DNA of 64,000 nucleotides. Source: Liolophura sinensis. Taxonomy: Eukaryota > Mollusca > Polyplacophora > Chitonida > Chitonidae. The translations under genes and the position numbers were made by a program. Below are positions 37,012 to 48,397 of this stretch, one piece after another. Every line of letters starts with the position of its first letter. The stretch's first letter is position 1. The stretch is from NCBI RefSeq assembly GCF_032854445.1, contig NC_088298.1, positions 20,485,295 to 20,549,294 of the forward strand. The letters run 5' to 3'. A model generated the notes under the pieces. That model was not told the origin of the DNA. It was given only the letters and a program-made list of their open reading frames with translations, and searched no databases.

Positions 37012-39599
37012 ATGTACGTCTTATCTGCACCTACAGTTTATCTACAGCGGTGCCGTGATAGAACTCTGTAATTATCTTATCTGTGCTCCTGGTTATGACA
37101 GATGCTAAGGTGAGTGGGAGTCCCTAGGAGCAAGCCATCAGGTGTACCTTACTGAATGACCCCATAATATTAGGGCGAGGGGTGGGTGGGTGGGTTGTGG
37201 GGAGAGGTGAAACGAGCTAAGCTCCTCTTCACTTCAATCTAGAAGTGTCTAAGGCTATATAAGTGATGTATTTCCCTGGCAAAAATAAAGTAAAGTGTTT
37301 TTCACATGATTAAGCAATGCTTTATTTAGTGTTTTATTACACGTACTGATTTCTTTCAGCCTTTTACAAACTAAGATACCATTACAACTCCCGTAACACG
37401 CAGCAGTCACAAATTTCTATATAACACAAAACGAAGAGATACGTCACCATGGTAAATACACTTGGGACAGCATTGTGACAGCTTTGTCACGTTTGTAGTA
37501 TGGGCCAAAGTTGAGGGCTAAAATAAATAAATTTCTAAAATGCCACTTAATTTTAAACGACGGCAAAATAAAGCTGCAGGGTAAAAATTCCAGATGGTAT
37601 TGAATAAAGTGAAAACTAGTAAATATGTAATCTTATCACGTTTAGCATTACACAAACTCCATGTTAAGGTGCCACTTTGCACATAGGTACAGAAATAACT
37701 TCAACAGCCAGACCTTAGTAACAACACACAGGTGCAAAGCCTCACATGGCAAGGTGAAGTAAACCTATACACTACAAGAGCGTGATAATTGATATCTGGT
37801 CACACACAGCTGACCAACCATGAACACGCATATTGTACCTGACAAAGAAAACCAGTTAGGTTTCATGATATGGATCAATCTTCATAACAGTATAAGGATT
37901 GAAGCACTGAACACACCATTTTACAACACCAGAGCTTTGCAAATCTACATAAGATTTACATATGTAACATACCTGTGTCTGTGTAGTTAGGTATAATAAG
38001 ACACAGGTATACAGGTAAGTAACCATAAGCATGTGCTAATGAGCTAATTACTGTGTGTACATTTACCTGTTCATGCATCATACAGGTGTAGGCCTTAAAT
38101 CATTCTTTAAATTAGCTCAATCTAACTTCAAAGACCCAAGCATGCTGGTAAAAAAATGTATGTCTTTATGATTTCTGCACTGGAAGTATGAAAATAAATC
38201 TACTGGAGAGTCGACTCATAATACTATGAATGTTGTATTTCACCTTGAATTTAACATTCTATGATTGATTCATTTTACAAATTGGACAATTTTTAACAGT
38301 TTTTTTTTTTTCTTATCAGGAAAACTTAATTGATGGAAACTTTTAAAGTCTTTTTTTTTCGCATCTGAAACCTGCATTTTTATATTCCAAACTTGAATTA
38401 ACTGAAATCCAGTATCTAGTAATGTTGAGTGCAGGAAGTGATTTTGACTCTTGCTCCCCTCCCTACCCTCCGAATACATGACAGATACAGTAACGATACA
38501 CAGTAATACTTCAGTGAGACAGAACATCAGTAGTGTCAACTTACCTTGTCTTTAAAAAGTGCAGCTAAAGGTATATGCCAGAGTTTTTAGAGTAGAGAGT
38601 GTCTTGTCTGGACAAAACTGGACAGTCCACTCATGTAGAACAAAGTGCATGGCTGCTACAAGTTATTTATAATTGCACACTGGGACAGACGATTTCACAT
38701 ACGATGAATGTTAAACGACGCAGGTAAACAATCCAGGTAGACAGAGATGGACTCGTTAACATCCCAGGGATTATATGAGGATAACTGTTTCTAGTCCAAA
38801 AAGTTACACTTGGACATCTGTTGTACAGTCTCATCTATGAAAACCAAAAAAAAAATCCATTTCTCGCACCAGGGTATCAAAGCCGCAATGATTTCCTTGA
38901 TAGGTTTCCGTGGTAACCAGGTGAAATGTGCACTTTCTAACCCATAGCCCCCTTCGATCGCGCTTTTCGAGACAATGAGAAAACGTCTGCGATTCCCTTA
39001 CTTCAACAAAGGGACAGCATTCCAAATATGCCAACACATCTGTTCATCGCTTGAGCACATGTAGTTTCACTTAGTTTGAAAGGCAATGAGCAAACAATCT
39101 GTCATGTAACAACACAGATAACTGTACATCTAGATTTCTAAGAGCTCAGCCCATACATGCATGCAAAGAGGTAGGATTTCATACCATTCTAAGGCAAGAA
39201 CAAAAACCTTTAGAAACTGAGGAATCACATACACTGCATGTTGGAATTACAATCTGGTTTCCTTTCCATACACTGTCCAAAAAGTCTCTTCAAACTTAAG
39301 CACACCTTTTGAAGGGAAGCCAGGTGAAAAGTTCCAGATTTACCAGAACCCTGAACACCTGATCTTAAGGATGGCTACAACTTACATGCCACAGAAACAC
39401 TCCTTTTCTGGATTTTGCAGGCTATTGTGTTGCTGTTCCATGATTAGACAGGCTTAAGGGTTCAAATCCGGCAGTGGGTAACTCCAGGTGTTCAAGGTGC
39501 TAGGTTTAGAGCCGTGTCAAACAAAACATCTACAGGCTTTCAAGAGTGAACTTGACGAACTCCAGTCCACAAAAGACTAAGAAGGGTCTGCAGATCTCA
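37012..39599. other. No gene seen; strong G-quadruplex motif
   Basis: GGGGTGGGTGGGTGGG at 37179-37194 is a one-base-loop G-quadruplex motif. At 38538-38543 the minus strand has a strong donor-like ACAAG/GTAAGTTG, without a supported exon upstream. Confidence 0.5.
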
Positions 39600-40340
39600 C
39601 TCCCCCCTTTAACACCGGGGGTAAAGCAGCAGTGCCTTAGTGCAGGGACTGTTTACAAGGCCTCATAACACAGCAAGCTTTGTCACCTAAAGGAGGGCGG
39701 GATGACTTGAGGAAAACAAAGGCCGGCATTTCCAGAGCTGTATCAGGCTCCAGGAATGATCTGTTCCCTTGTCCTGAGGAGCAGTAGTAGCTCATAGGGC
39801 TCTGCACCCAGGGCCACTGTATGTCTAGCCAAGGACTAACACCCCCAAAACGCTGACAGCATGGACATGTTGTTGTAATAAAGCTCCTATGTTCCTCTGC
39901 ATATACACGTGCATATAAAAAGGGTTAGACTGAACCGGCACCTGGCAGCAGCGCATGAACAAACGGACAGCGCATGAACGAAGCCCTCCACAAAGCCGGC
40001 TCCCGATCACCGGTTCTATCCCCTGATGCCCTTTCCTATTGGGCGATGGGGAGTTCAGTGGACTGCCCCTCACAGCAGCACGGCAGCACAGCCCAGAGTG
40101 CAGTGGCGAGCAGCGAAGGCCTACAACATGCAGCTCTCTGTTGTGACTGGGAGGATACAGGCTTATGTACACACTGCTGAAAGCGTACAACAAAGTAGGG
40201 AGGTTAGCTAGCCCACTGAGCCGGTCACTGCCTGGGAGAGTGAAGTCTACAGGCAGGGAGCCATACAGCTGATCCCCTCTAAGCTTAGCCCCTTGCACCC
40301 CCTTACAGGCCAGTGACAAAGCCAGTGAAGCATGGCGAGT
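39600..40340. other. Largest GC-rich island in the window
   Basis: Roughly 700 bp with visibly higher GC and more CG dinucleotides than the AT-rich background; contains CCTATTGGGCG (inverted CCAAT core) near 40035. A 177-codon minus frame spans most of it, overlapped by plus frames of 68 and 61 codons; the product is Leu/Ser/Cys-rich and unrecognised, with no splice signals. A promoter or 5' exon region is a reasonable but unproven reading. Confidence 0.35.
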
Positions 40341-41115
40341 GCTGCCTAAGCACAACATACATTACAACACTGTACACTGCTCGCAGTGATAGAACCCTAC
40401 ATGTCATAGATCACTATCTCACTCTTGCATGGTACAACATGAGGCTCTCAAGAGAGGGGTACATGTTATGGTTTCTTCTTTACACACAGTACTTCAACAT
40501 AAACATCAACCCATGCGATACATTAAGCAATTTCCAAATGATAATAATACCATCCGGCATATCATACATGTACGTAGCCTGGCTTATATTCTGCAATTGT
40601 TGCATAATAGGAGGTTCCGTTGGGAGGGGTCGCATTTCAAGGGAATGCTAGCTGGTATATCCTCAACCCTGTTAATAATTCACATCATCCATGCAAGTCA
40701 ATATACTTGTATATAGGCATGGACGCTCAATATTTTCAGTCTCGCATCATCCATGCATATCCTACATGATATGCTGATTGACAACCATGAGACAAACTCG
40801 TACGTACTTTTGACACTCGTACGTGATTTCACACAGTCGAGAAATTAAATGTTTTGTTTGTTCATCCCTTAAACACAAAATAATGAACAATTCAAACACT
40901 ACCGTTCTTCATTTTGAGAAATCATCACTCAAAAAAGTGATGTTTTGTGAAGCCCGCATACCACATGGGTCACACAGAAAAAATCTGCCAAATCTGTTTG
41001 CGAGAAAAAAAGCTTACTTACAATATGTGATACGTTTTGACAGTCACCTAACACTTTCTGTATCAACAGATTTAAACAGCTTTAGATTAACGCATTGCTG
41101 ATTGACCGCACGTAA
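40341..41115. other. No gene seen
   Basis: Unassigned sequence; overlapping frames of 112 and 95 codons are unrecognised. Confidence 0.5.
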
Positions 41116-41129
41116 TGTATCAAAGATTA

Positions 41130-41255
41130 TTTATTTATTTATTTGATTGGTGTTTTATGCCGTACTCAAGAATATTTCACTTCTGCGACGGCGGCCAGCA
41201 TTATGGTGGGTGGAAACCGGCCACAGCCCGGGGGAAACCCACGACCATCCGCAGG
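41130..41255 (-). mobile_element. SINE-1 copy, 5'-truncated, with 14-bp TSD
   Basis: TTTATTTATTTATTTGATTG tail, TTTATGCCGTACTCAAGAAT, GCGGCCAGCATTATGGTGGG and ACCCACGACCATCCGCAG. Perfect 14-bp flanking repeats TGTATCAAAGATTA at 41116-41129 and 41256-41269. Well preserved, so probably among the younger insertions. Confidence 0.95.
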
Positions 41256-41447
41256 TGTATCAAAGATTAACATATGCATTCTGATTCATCAATTCAGTGC
41301 ACATTGGGTTGTCTCTTTGTTTTTTATTGTTACCTGCTAAGATGTTTTGCAAAACCCCAGTGTGTAACAAATGAAGTAGTAAGGTAATATAACTACACAG
41401 GCCACAACTGAAAGAACCATATGGTACATTTAACAAACTCAGTCGAA

Positions 41448-41667
41448 TACCCTAAATGACCATAAATTTCGTCCTTGACTAACTTGCCATTTTTTGGATC
41501 CTGAGAGTTCTATTGACTTTGGAATGGTTTTTTTGAGGATTGTTTGGAAATTGGGATGATATTCTACCGGAAAAATCTAAGTTTCATCACCAAAAATAAA
41601 ATTTTGTGACATTTATTTGCCTCTAAAAATGCACTTTTGTGGACAAAATTGTAGGTCATTTATGGTA
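41448..41667 (+). mobile_element. MITE family B copy 4
   Basis: TACCCTAAATGACCATAAAT at the left and GTAGGTCATTTATGGTA at the right, about 14-20 bp of TA-ended inverted terminus. The interior shares CGTCCTTGACTAACTTGCCA, TGAGAGTTCTATTGACTTTG and TTGCCTCTAAAAATGCACTT with the copy at 48398. Confidence 0.88.
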
Positions 41668-42012
41668 GATCAATCACCTTTTATAAAAAAAATGGTCCTT
41701 CCTTTTCTTAAGTTCTCATAATTCACCGCACCAGCAGAACTGTACAGTACATGTGTAATCTGCATGCAGTTCAAATAAAACTCCCATAAAAGGTACAAAT
41801 GAACTTCTTACCCTCGCGTAGTTACACATGTATACACCCCTTTTTAGTGTGTAACATATGTACACACACACGTCCATTTCTGAAAAGCTGGGGATGTCAC
41901 TCATTGTCACAGGTAAACTTTTACAAGTTCTCACCTGAATACATCTGCATACAATTTTTTTTCATAAATGTCAAGAATTTTTTTCGACCACCTGTAGCAT
42001 TGCCAAAGCACA

Positions 42013-42194
42013 GAGGCCGATTTCACAAAACCATTTCCGACTTAAGTCAAACTTGGATGTTAAAATTTTGACACATTTGTCAAAAGATAACATAGATGAA
42101 GTGGTAAAAATTTTGATTTCTAGGAACCAAAAATAAGCCCTAAAACTGTGTTTTAAATTTTGACTTAAATCAGAAATAGCTTGTGGAATCAGCA
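42013..42194. mobile_element. MITE family D copy 2
   Basis: The left end GGCCGATTTCACAAAACCAT with CCGACTTAAGTCAAACTTG is mirrored at the right by TTTTGACTTAAATCAGAAAT and AGCTTGTGGAATCAGC. The terminal motif and the AAGTC/GACTT block resemble copy 1, but the cores differ. Confidence 0.7.
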
Positions 42195-42544
42195 AACACC
42201 AAAACGTACAAGCACAACTTTGCATTTATGTACATGTCCTTGTCAATTTGTAGAATATCAAAGCAAATATAAGGAGGGAAATCCGGTCGCATCCAACCTT
42301 GTATTTATTCTATATAACAGTAATATACAATAGGCATGATTCACTGCTATAATGTATTGTACATTTAATTTTAAAACTCTTACTTCTGGCATCATTTTAC
42401 GAAATTAAATAGCTCTTTCAAAAAACTCATGCATAAATTAAAGACACTGACATTGTACAAACATCCATTTTTTGGGCCAAGAAAACTGTTACACGTAAAA
42501 CTGTTAAATGTAAACAAATTGAAGGAGTTACCTGTAATATTTAT

Positions 42545-42600
42545 TATTATTTATTTATTTATCTGATTGGTGTTTTAGGATGTACTCAAGATTATCCCAC
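42545..42600 (-). mobile_element. SINE-1 3' fragment
   Basis: Only the tail and adjacent body remain: TATTTATTTATCTGATTGGT then TTTTAGGATGTACTCAAG. Confidence 0.75.
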
Positions 42601-42750
42601 ATCAGACAAAATACTCCACTTTTCATTGGACAACAATAGTCACGTGGGGGTCAGATATATTCCCGAATCCTGCAGATGACGTCAAATGTTGGTGCTGAGT
42701 CGGTTACCTCCCTTTGTTGGGTTCTGAATACAATGGTCACATCACTGAAG

Positions 42751-43104
42751 TGAGTGAGTGAGTGCTTGGGGTTTAACGTTGTACTCAACAATTTTTCAGT
42801 CATATGACGACGAAGGAATCTTTAGGGTGCATGTACGTGTAACGTGCCTCCTTGTAGCAGGACGGATTTCCACCGCTCTTTTATTTAGTGCTGCTTCACT
42901 GAGACGACTTACCGAAGGCAAGTAAGCCGCCCTGCCCGAGCCATTATACTGATACGGGTCAACCAGTCGTTGCACTATCCCCTTCATGCTGAACGCCAAG
43001 CGAGGTAGTTACAACTTCCTCTTTTAAAGTCTTAGGTGTGACTCGATCAAGGATTGATCCTGGATCAGCGGACGCTCTACCAACTGTGCTATCCGGGCCG
43101 ATGC
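42751..43104 (-). mobile_element. SINE-2, full length, with 13-bp TSD
   Basis: A 354-bp element. On minus it begins with a tRNA-like head: CGGCCCGGATAGCACAGTTG, an A box TAGCACAGTTGGTAGAGCG and a B-box-like GGATCAATCC near 43054-43045. The middle includes AACCCGTATCAGTATAAT-type sequence reversed (GAGCCATTATACTGATACGG on plus) and the 3' end is CTTGGGG-side sequence followed by CACTCACT repeats. Perfect 13-bp flanks CACATCACTGAAG at 42738-42750 and 43105-43117 prove a single retrotransposition event. It defines the family for the two truncated copies. Confidence 0.95.
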
Positions 43105-43172
43105 CACATCACTGAAGAGATTCATCTGTACATCGGTCTTCTGCGCTGAATTGATGGGTCTTTGCCGGATAA

Positions 43173-43281
43173 ATTCGTTACATGGTTACTCAGTGATAGG
43201 AGATGCAAACACATGGTGTCAATAATCCTCGTATTGGTCATATATATGTATATCCTATCACTGAGTAACCATGTAACGAAT
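43173..43281. repeat. Perfect 29-bp inverted repeat with 51-bp spacer
   Basis: The left arm (43173-43201) starts ATTCGTTACATGGTTACTCA; the right arm (43253-43281) is its exact reverse complement. The spacer is AT-rich and ends in TATATATGTATA. Lack of mismatches implies a recent origin or ongoing correction. It may be a very short MITE; flanking duplications are not evident. Confidence 0.9.
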
Positions 43282-43312
43282 AATATATCTAACTCCCCCT
43301 CTTTTTTCTTTC

Positions 43313-43522
43313 ATAATATTTCACTTATATGACGGCTGCCAGAATTATGGTACGAGAAAAACACGCGGAGCCCGGGGAAATCTTTGACCATCCGCAGGTT
43401 GCAGGTTAACCTTCCCAGGTACGGCCGGAGAATAAACCAGCATAAAGTGAACTCACAGCGACGAGATTGGTGAGAACTCCTCTGCCATTGCACCCTGCTG
43501 GCGTGCTTACAACCTTGGCCAC
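43313..43522 (-). mobile_element. SINE-1 copy without tail
   Basis: Reads from AATATTTCACTTATATGACG through GCGGAGCCCGGGGAAATC and GGTACGGCCGGAGAATAAAC to the head-proximal ACTCACAGCGACGAGATTGG and CTTGGCCACAAAAT. The AT-rich tail is missing and a 29-bp-arm hairpin lies just to its left. Confidence 0.85.
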
Positions 43523-43761
43523 AAAATATGGCTTCCACTAAATCCTCTACATATAGGTGAAAATAAATCAATGACATAATTTGGTCATGTTTACCGTTAT
43601 TTAACTGAAGGACCCGCTATAATATTGAGTGGGCCTGTAGATAACAATGGATACTGGTCGTATCGGCCAGAGGCAATTACCTATATGTAACTTTAACCTC
43701 TGCAAATATATGTTCACTAATTACAGGTCATCATCAATGCAGACAGACCAGCCGTAGAATA

Positions 43762-43826
43762 GAGTGAGTGAGTGAGTGTTTGGGGTTGAACGTGGTACTT
43801 AACAATTTTTCAGTCATATGATGACG
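43762..43826 (-). mobile_element. SINE-2 3' fragment
   Basis: GTGAGTGAGTGAGTGTTTGG, GTTGAACGTGGTACTTAACA and TTTTTCAGTCATATGATGAC match the 3' end of SINE-2. Likely target copies AGCCGTAGAATA (43750-43761) and AGCCATAGAACA (43827-43838) differ at two positions. Confidence 0.82.
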
Positions 43827-43838
43827 AGCCATAGAACA

Positions 43839-44593
43839 AAGTCAAGTTGACACTTCAAAACATTAAGTGCACTTGGGAAGCCAGAAATAGTAAAGTTTGC
43901 ACATCTTCAAACATGTGTATTCAGTGATCTGATCATTGAGGAACTTGTCTAACAACTTCTCAGAGCAAACAGAACGTAGCTTAAGAGCTTTCCACAGAGG
44001 CAGGTATATTCATTTTACACAGGCTTGATTTGAATTGCCAGGTGTTTTCAAAAAGAAAAAGTACATAATACTCAGTTTTGTCACACAAAAAAAAACTTAA
44101 ATTATTTTCTAAATTGGTAATTTTGGATAAATTAATATAAATCAGAGTCACATAACCATATTATTAATGGCTTAATCATGCTAAACTTGTCTAGGGAAAC
44201 AAAAAAACAAATCATCCTGATCCAAGAATATCCCCCGACAGAAATCATCAGATTATTCTTGAATTTTAAAGGTAAAAGTTCAAAGATCAAGTTAAACATA
44301 GATTTAGCAAACAGGAACTCCTATCTTTCTGATGACAATAAAAAGGGGGGTTTCAGAAAAATTGAAGACAAAAACTAGACAAAACAATGAACATGTATGA
44401 GCAAAATTAAACTTTCATAATCAAAAGCACTTAGCAAAGAGATGCTGATGAACTTCATTGAAATCCAGTTAAATATTCAGACTGAAAGTTTGCTTAAAAA
44501 GAGATACAGAATCGATGCTGATTGGCTGACCATGGAGATACGGCTTCCTGGGCTGAAGGCTACAGCTGTGGTCACATTTGAATAGATTTGGCA
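43839..44593. other. No gene seen
   Basis: AT-rich unassigned sequence; a 66-codon Lys/Asn-rich frame at 44178-44378 is not recognised. Confidence 0.5.
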
Positions 44594-44814
44594 TACCCTA
44601 ATGCCTCAACCTTTTTACATAAGAAAGAGCAACTTTCATTGCAATTTATGCACATTTATAATTTGATTTTGGAGACAAAACTACATTGGTTGGATTGACC
44701 AATTTCAGGCCATCACAAAAAGTGTAATTTTATCAACTTACACAGAATACTGCCATCAGGATAAGCTTGAATAAGCACATTGCAAACATACGAAAAGGCT
44801 GACGAATTACAGTA
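44594..44814 (-). mobile_element. MITE family A copy 12
   Basis: TACCCTAATGCCTCAACC at the left and GGCTGACGAATTACAGTA at the right; the termini pair over about 26 bp. The interior is complete, including CTACATTGGTTGGATTGACC and TTTATCAACTTACACAGAAT. A good reference copy for the reverse orientation. Confidence 0.92.
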
Positions 44815-45238
44815 TCTAAAATTCCTTTTTAGCTAAGCATGGCATAGACTTGCCCATCTCTCACACCATGCAGCCAATCAGAAACAACTCCATCCCTTTA
44901 GTCAACATTTCACACTTCACAACACGAAGATATTCATGATTAAGGGCACTATTAAATACATGAATGTTAATGTGTCCAGGTAAGACTTTCTTCTCTACAT
45001 TGCCTGAGACATGCAAAAAAAAAAAAATTAATAATGAAAAAGACTTTGTGAATGAGCAATTTAAGGGCACTAATGCACGAGTGTCCGGATAACATTTTCT
45101 TTCCTTTACATACACATTACTTGAGAATACACACAAAAGAAATTTAATTATCAAGAAGATTTTCTGATATAGTGGAATGTGCTGATGCATTCATAAAATA
45201 GGTAAGATAGAAAGGAAAGAAAAAGCGCTTCCTCCAAG

Positions 45239-45285
45239 GTTCAAATACAAAAGGGTTCAAATACAAGAGGGTTCAAAGAGTTATG
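45239..45285. repeat. Short 15-17-bp triplication
   Basis: GGTTCAAATACAAAAG, GGTTCAAATACAAGAG and GGTTCAAAGAG follow one another directly. Confidence 0.8.
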
Positions 45286-45319
45286 AATAGTGATTTCTAC
45301 CTGTGTAAAGAATTCAGAA

Positions 45320-45545
45320 CAGACACATGATCACATGTTCCTTTCTTATATTGACAGGTAAGTCAAAGAATTAAGAACAGACAAATGATCCCAAATTCCT
45401 CCCTTATTTTGACAGGTAAGTCAAAGAATTAAGAACATTCACTGACCCTTCTTCCTCCTTTATACTGACAGGTAAGTCAAAGAACTAAGAACACTCACTG
45501 ACCCATCTTCCTCCTTTATACTGACAGGTGAGTCAAAGAATTAAT
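45320..45545 (+). repeat. 56-58-bp tandem repeat with fused splice-site motifs
   Basis: About four units. Each ends in a pyrimidine-rich tract plus GACAG followed at once by GTAAGTC (GTGAGTC in the last unit); the AG/GT junctions are at 45357/45358, 45415/45416, 45471/45472 and 45527/45528. The spacing is 58, 56 and 56 bp. The remainder of the unit is AAAGAATTAAGAACA and CACTGACCCATCTTCC-like sequence. The repeat itself is certain; the splice resemblance is discussed as a finding. Confidence 0.9.
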
Positions 45546-47539
45546 AACAATGATTACTACATGTACTAGGGTAAGTCTCTGACATAAGCTCACTATCAAC
45601 ACCTTGAATCAATTAGAGAGTACTGAATAAGACACTACCTATAATGACCTACCTCTTTTTGCTAAGAAAATATTTTTTTCTTTTAACCTTACTCTTTGTT
45701 TGAGTTTAATTCACAAACAGCAGTACACATGCATTTAAATGGTTCAATACATATGATCTTTTCAGTTTTTGCAATGTTTTAAAACACTGAGTTATTGCAG
45801 CATTTAAGATCATATGCTATCCTTCATGTCTGATGACATAAATTTGAACATGAGCTCAAAAATATACAGTAACTCAGGCACTTGCAGATGCCACATCTGA
45901 AGTGCCAATTAGTCACCACAATTTGATATTTGACATTCCTAAATGATCCAGGGGCTGGGCAATTCCTCTCTGACCCTCATACCAAATGACCCTCTTCTGC
46001 CACCCAAGCGTTTCAGTTTCCTTAACAACGTGTAAGATACACTCTCCAGATCCTAAACGCACCTCTAATTGTCCGCGTTTAACTTGGGAGTGCGGGCGCG
46101 CAGGAGAAAAAAAGGAGCACAGGGGTGGAAAATCGGCTGACCAATGTGATGGCACCTCGTATTAAAATATGCGTGTGCAAATACGCGCTTGAAAGAAGAT
46201 CGCAATTATACAAATCACCGTTAGTAGTATCGCACAAAGAGTAACAGCCAGCTGCTGTAAATCACAGACTAATTTCTAAGCGATATATTGGTTGTTCCAG
46301 CTCCATGGGGGGTCCTTCACTTCACAGTCCCAGTGACTGAACAGATTGGTCAATATCTTCATCGGCATTTAACAAATAGATCGTCCGAAGATAAAAGCTT
46401 CCTTCTATTTGGTGCCAAAGATGAATGGCTGGATAAAAGTTGGTTATATAGCTACACGAACTGACCAGCGCGGCTAAGGCACTCTACAGGCAATTCGAAA
46501 TCACCGTCTAACACGCAACGGTTTGACAGAAATATACCACATCTCACATTCCAGCTCAATTACACAGTGGATAAAATATCCCAGCTTGAAGGTCAATTAC
46601 TTTGCAGGTAAACTTGATTGATCTTCTACTGGAAGCAAACACTACATTTAATCAATTTGCTGTACCATATAGCAATGGACACTGCGTTTGAATTTGTCTA
46701 AACACACGATAATTTAATACGACACAGTTAAATAGTACCTGACAGGTCTGATGTTGCTTCGTGCAAAAAAAAACAAGCAGTTAAACTTAATCAAGGGAGA
46801 TCATAAATAAATATTTCTGCAGCTTTCTGTCCAATAATCAATAAAACGGAAATTAACACATGAACGTAACAATATTTAACCATGAGTCAGTGCAGAGGAA
46901 AGAAAAAATCAGAATTGACAGGAGTAGAGTACGCTAATTCTGTTACCTTTCACACATCAAAAAGCACATTTGAACACAATATGCTTATACATCTTTTATC
47001 AAGTGATTATGCAAATTAGATGGCGTTAATAGCGAAATGTTCTCATGACCTTAAAAAAAAAAAAAAAAAAATGCCAGCTTTGATCGTCAGAGTACACCCA
47101 GGATTGCATGCTCTCAAATTATTCCAACATACATGCCCAGTCAACATCAGAAAAGTTTGATGGATAAGTGTTTTTATCATTTTTTTATTATACCAAAGCT
47201 ATCAATTTGCTTTCTACAGATTTAATGTTGCTTTATTTCAGTCACATCACGCCTCTAAGGCAGTACAAAAGATGCACTAAAATTAAAGCAAATGTGAAAT
47301 TATTTCACACAAAGATAACCATGGCCAGAACCAGCATTAAACCAAAACCTGATTCAACTGGATATTGATCCTTCAGTGCTATTTCTACATCAGTAGCTAA
47401 ATTAATACAGAGGAAATTAACACTCTACCAACGTAATTACGTGTCAGACAAAAAAAAAAAAACAGGCCTGGGAGATTAAGAACTGTGACCGGCACTTTAT
47501 TACATGCTACTGTAAAATACCAAAGCTATCAATTAGCTT
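45546..47539. other. No gene seen; one GC-richer island
   Basis: Positions 46000-46170 are GC-richer (GAGTGCGGGCGCGCAGGAG) with an 80-codon unrecognised minus frame; the rest is AT-rich and unassigned. Confidence 0.45.
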
Positions 47540-48165
47540 TGACAGATTCTAGTCATATACAATTAGCTCTACAAACTCTAGTTATGTATAATTAGCTCTA
47601 CAAACTCTAGTTGTGTACAAATAGCTCTACAAACTCTAGTTATGTACAATTAGCTCTACAAACTCTAGTTATGTACAATTAGCTCTACAAACTCTAGTTA
47701 TGTACAATTAGCTCTACAAACTCTAGTTATGTACAATTAGCTCTACAAACTCTAGTTATGTACAATTAGCTCTACAAACTCTAGTTATGTAAAATTAGCC
47801 CTACAAACTCTAGTTATGTACAATTAGCTCTACAAACTCTAGTTATGTACAATTAGCTCTACAAACTCTAGTTATGTACAATTAGCTCTACAAACTCTAG
47901 TTATGTACAATTAGCTCTACAAACTCTAGTTATGTACAATTAGCTCTACAAACTCTAGTTATGTAAAATTAGCCCTACTAACTCTAGTTATGTACAATTA
48001 GCTCTACAAACTCTAGTTATGTACAAATAGCTCTACAAACTCCAGTTATGTATTATTAGCTCTACAAACTCCAGTCATGTACAATTAGCTCTACAACCTC
48101 TAGTTATGTACAATTAGCTCTACAAACTCTAGTTATGTACAATTAGCTCTACAAAGCGAAATATA
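47540..48165. repeat. 29-bp minisatellite, about 21 units
   Basis: The unit is TAGCTCTACAAACTCTAG then TTATGTACAAT (29 bp; spacing checked at 47651 and 47680). Units are nearly identical in the middle. Two units (around 47790 and 47965) share the variant AAAATTAGCCCTAC, which suggests that a block of about six units was copied. The edges are more diverged. Confidence 0.95.
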
Positions 48166-48397
48166 AAATTAGGGCATGTACAATATTTCTTGACATCATA
48201 TGTACATACACTTAGCTTGTTTGCATTTTTTGTTTAATATGGCGCCTAAAATAAAATAGTCAACAAAGTTAAAAATCAAATAGGGAGTTTTGAACATGTT
48301 TACAATGTAACTATCGCCATATATGCATTAATAGTAAGGCAATGAAATTTTAAGCAAAGCCATTAGATTGAATCACTCCTATAAATCTACATGTATA

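Noticed and set aside
39455-39480. GGTTCAAATCC as a tRNA gene
   Set aside because: The B-box core is perfect, but the flanking bases do not form a T stem and there is no A box at the right distance.
39825-40358. 177-codon minus frame in the GC-rich island
   Set aside because: Overlapping plus-strand frames are open too, composition explains the length, and no family or splice sites are recognised. Kept only as an island.
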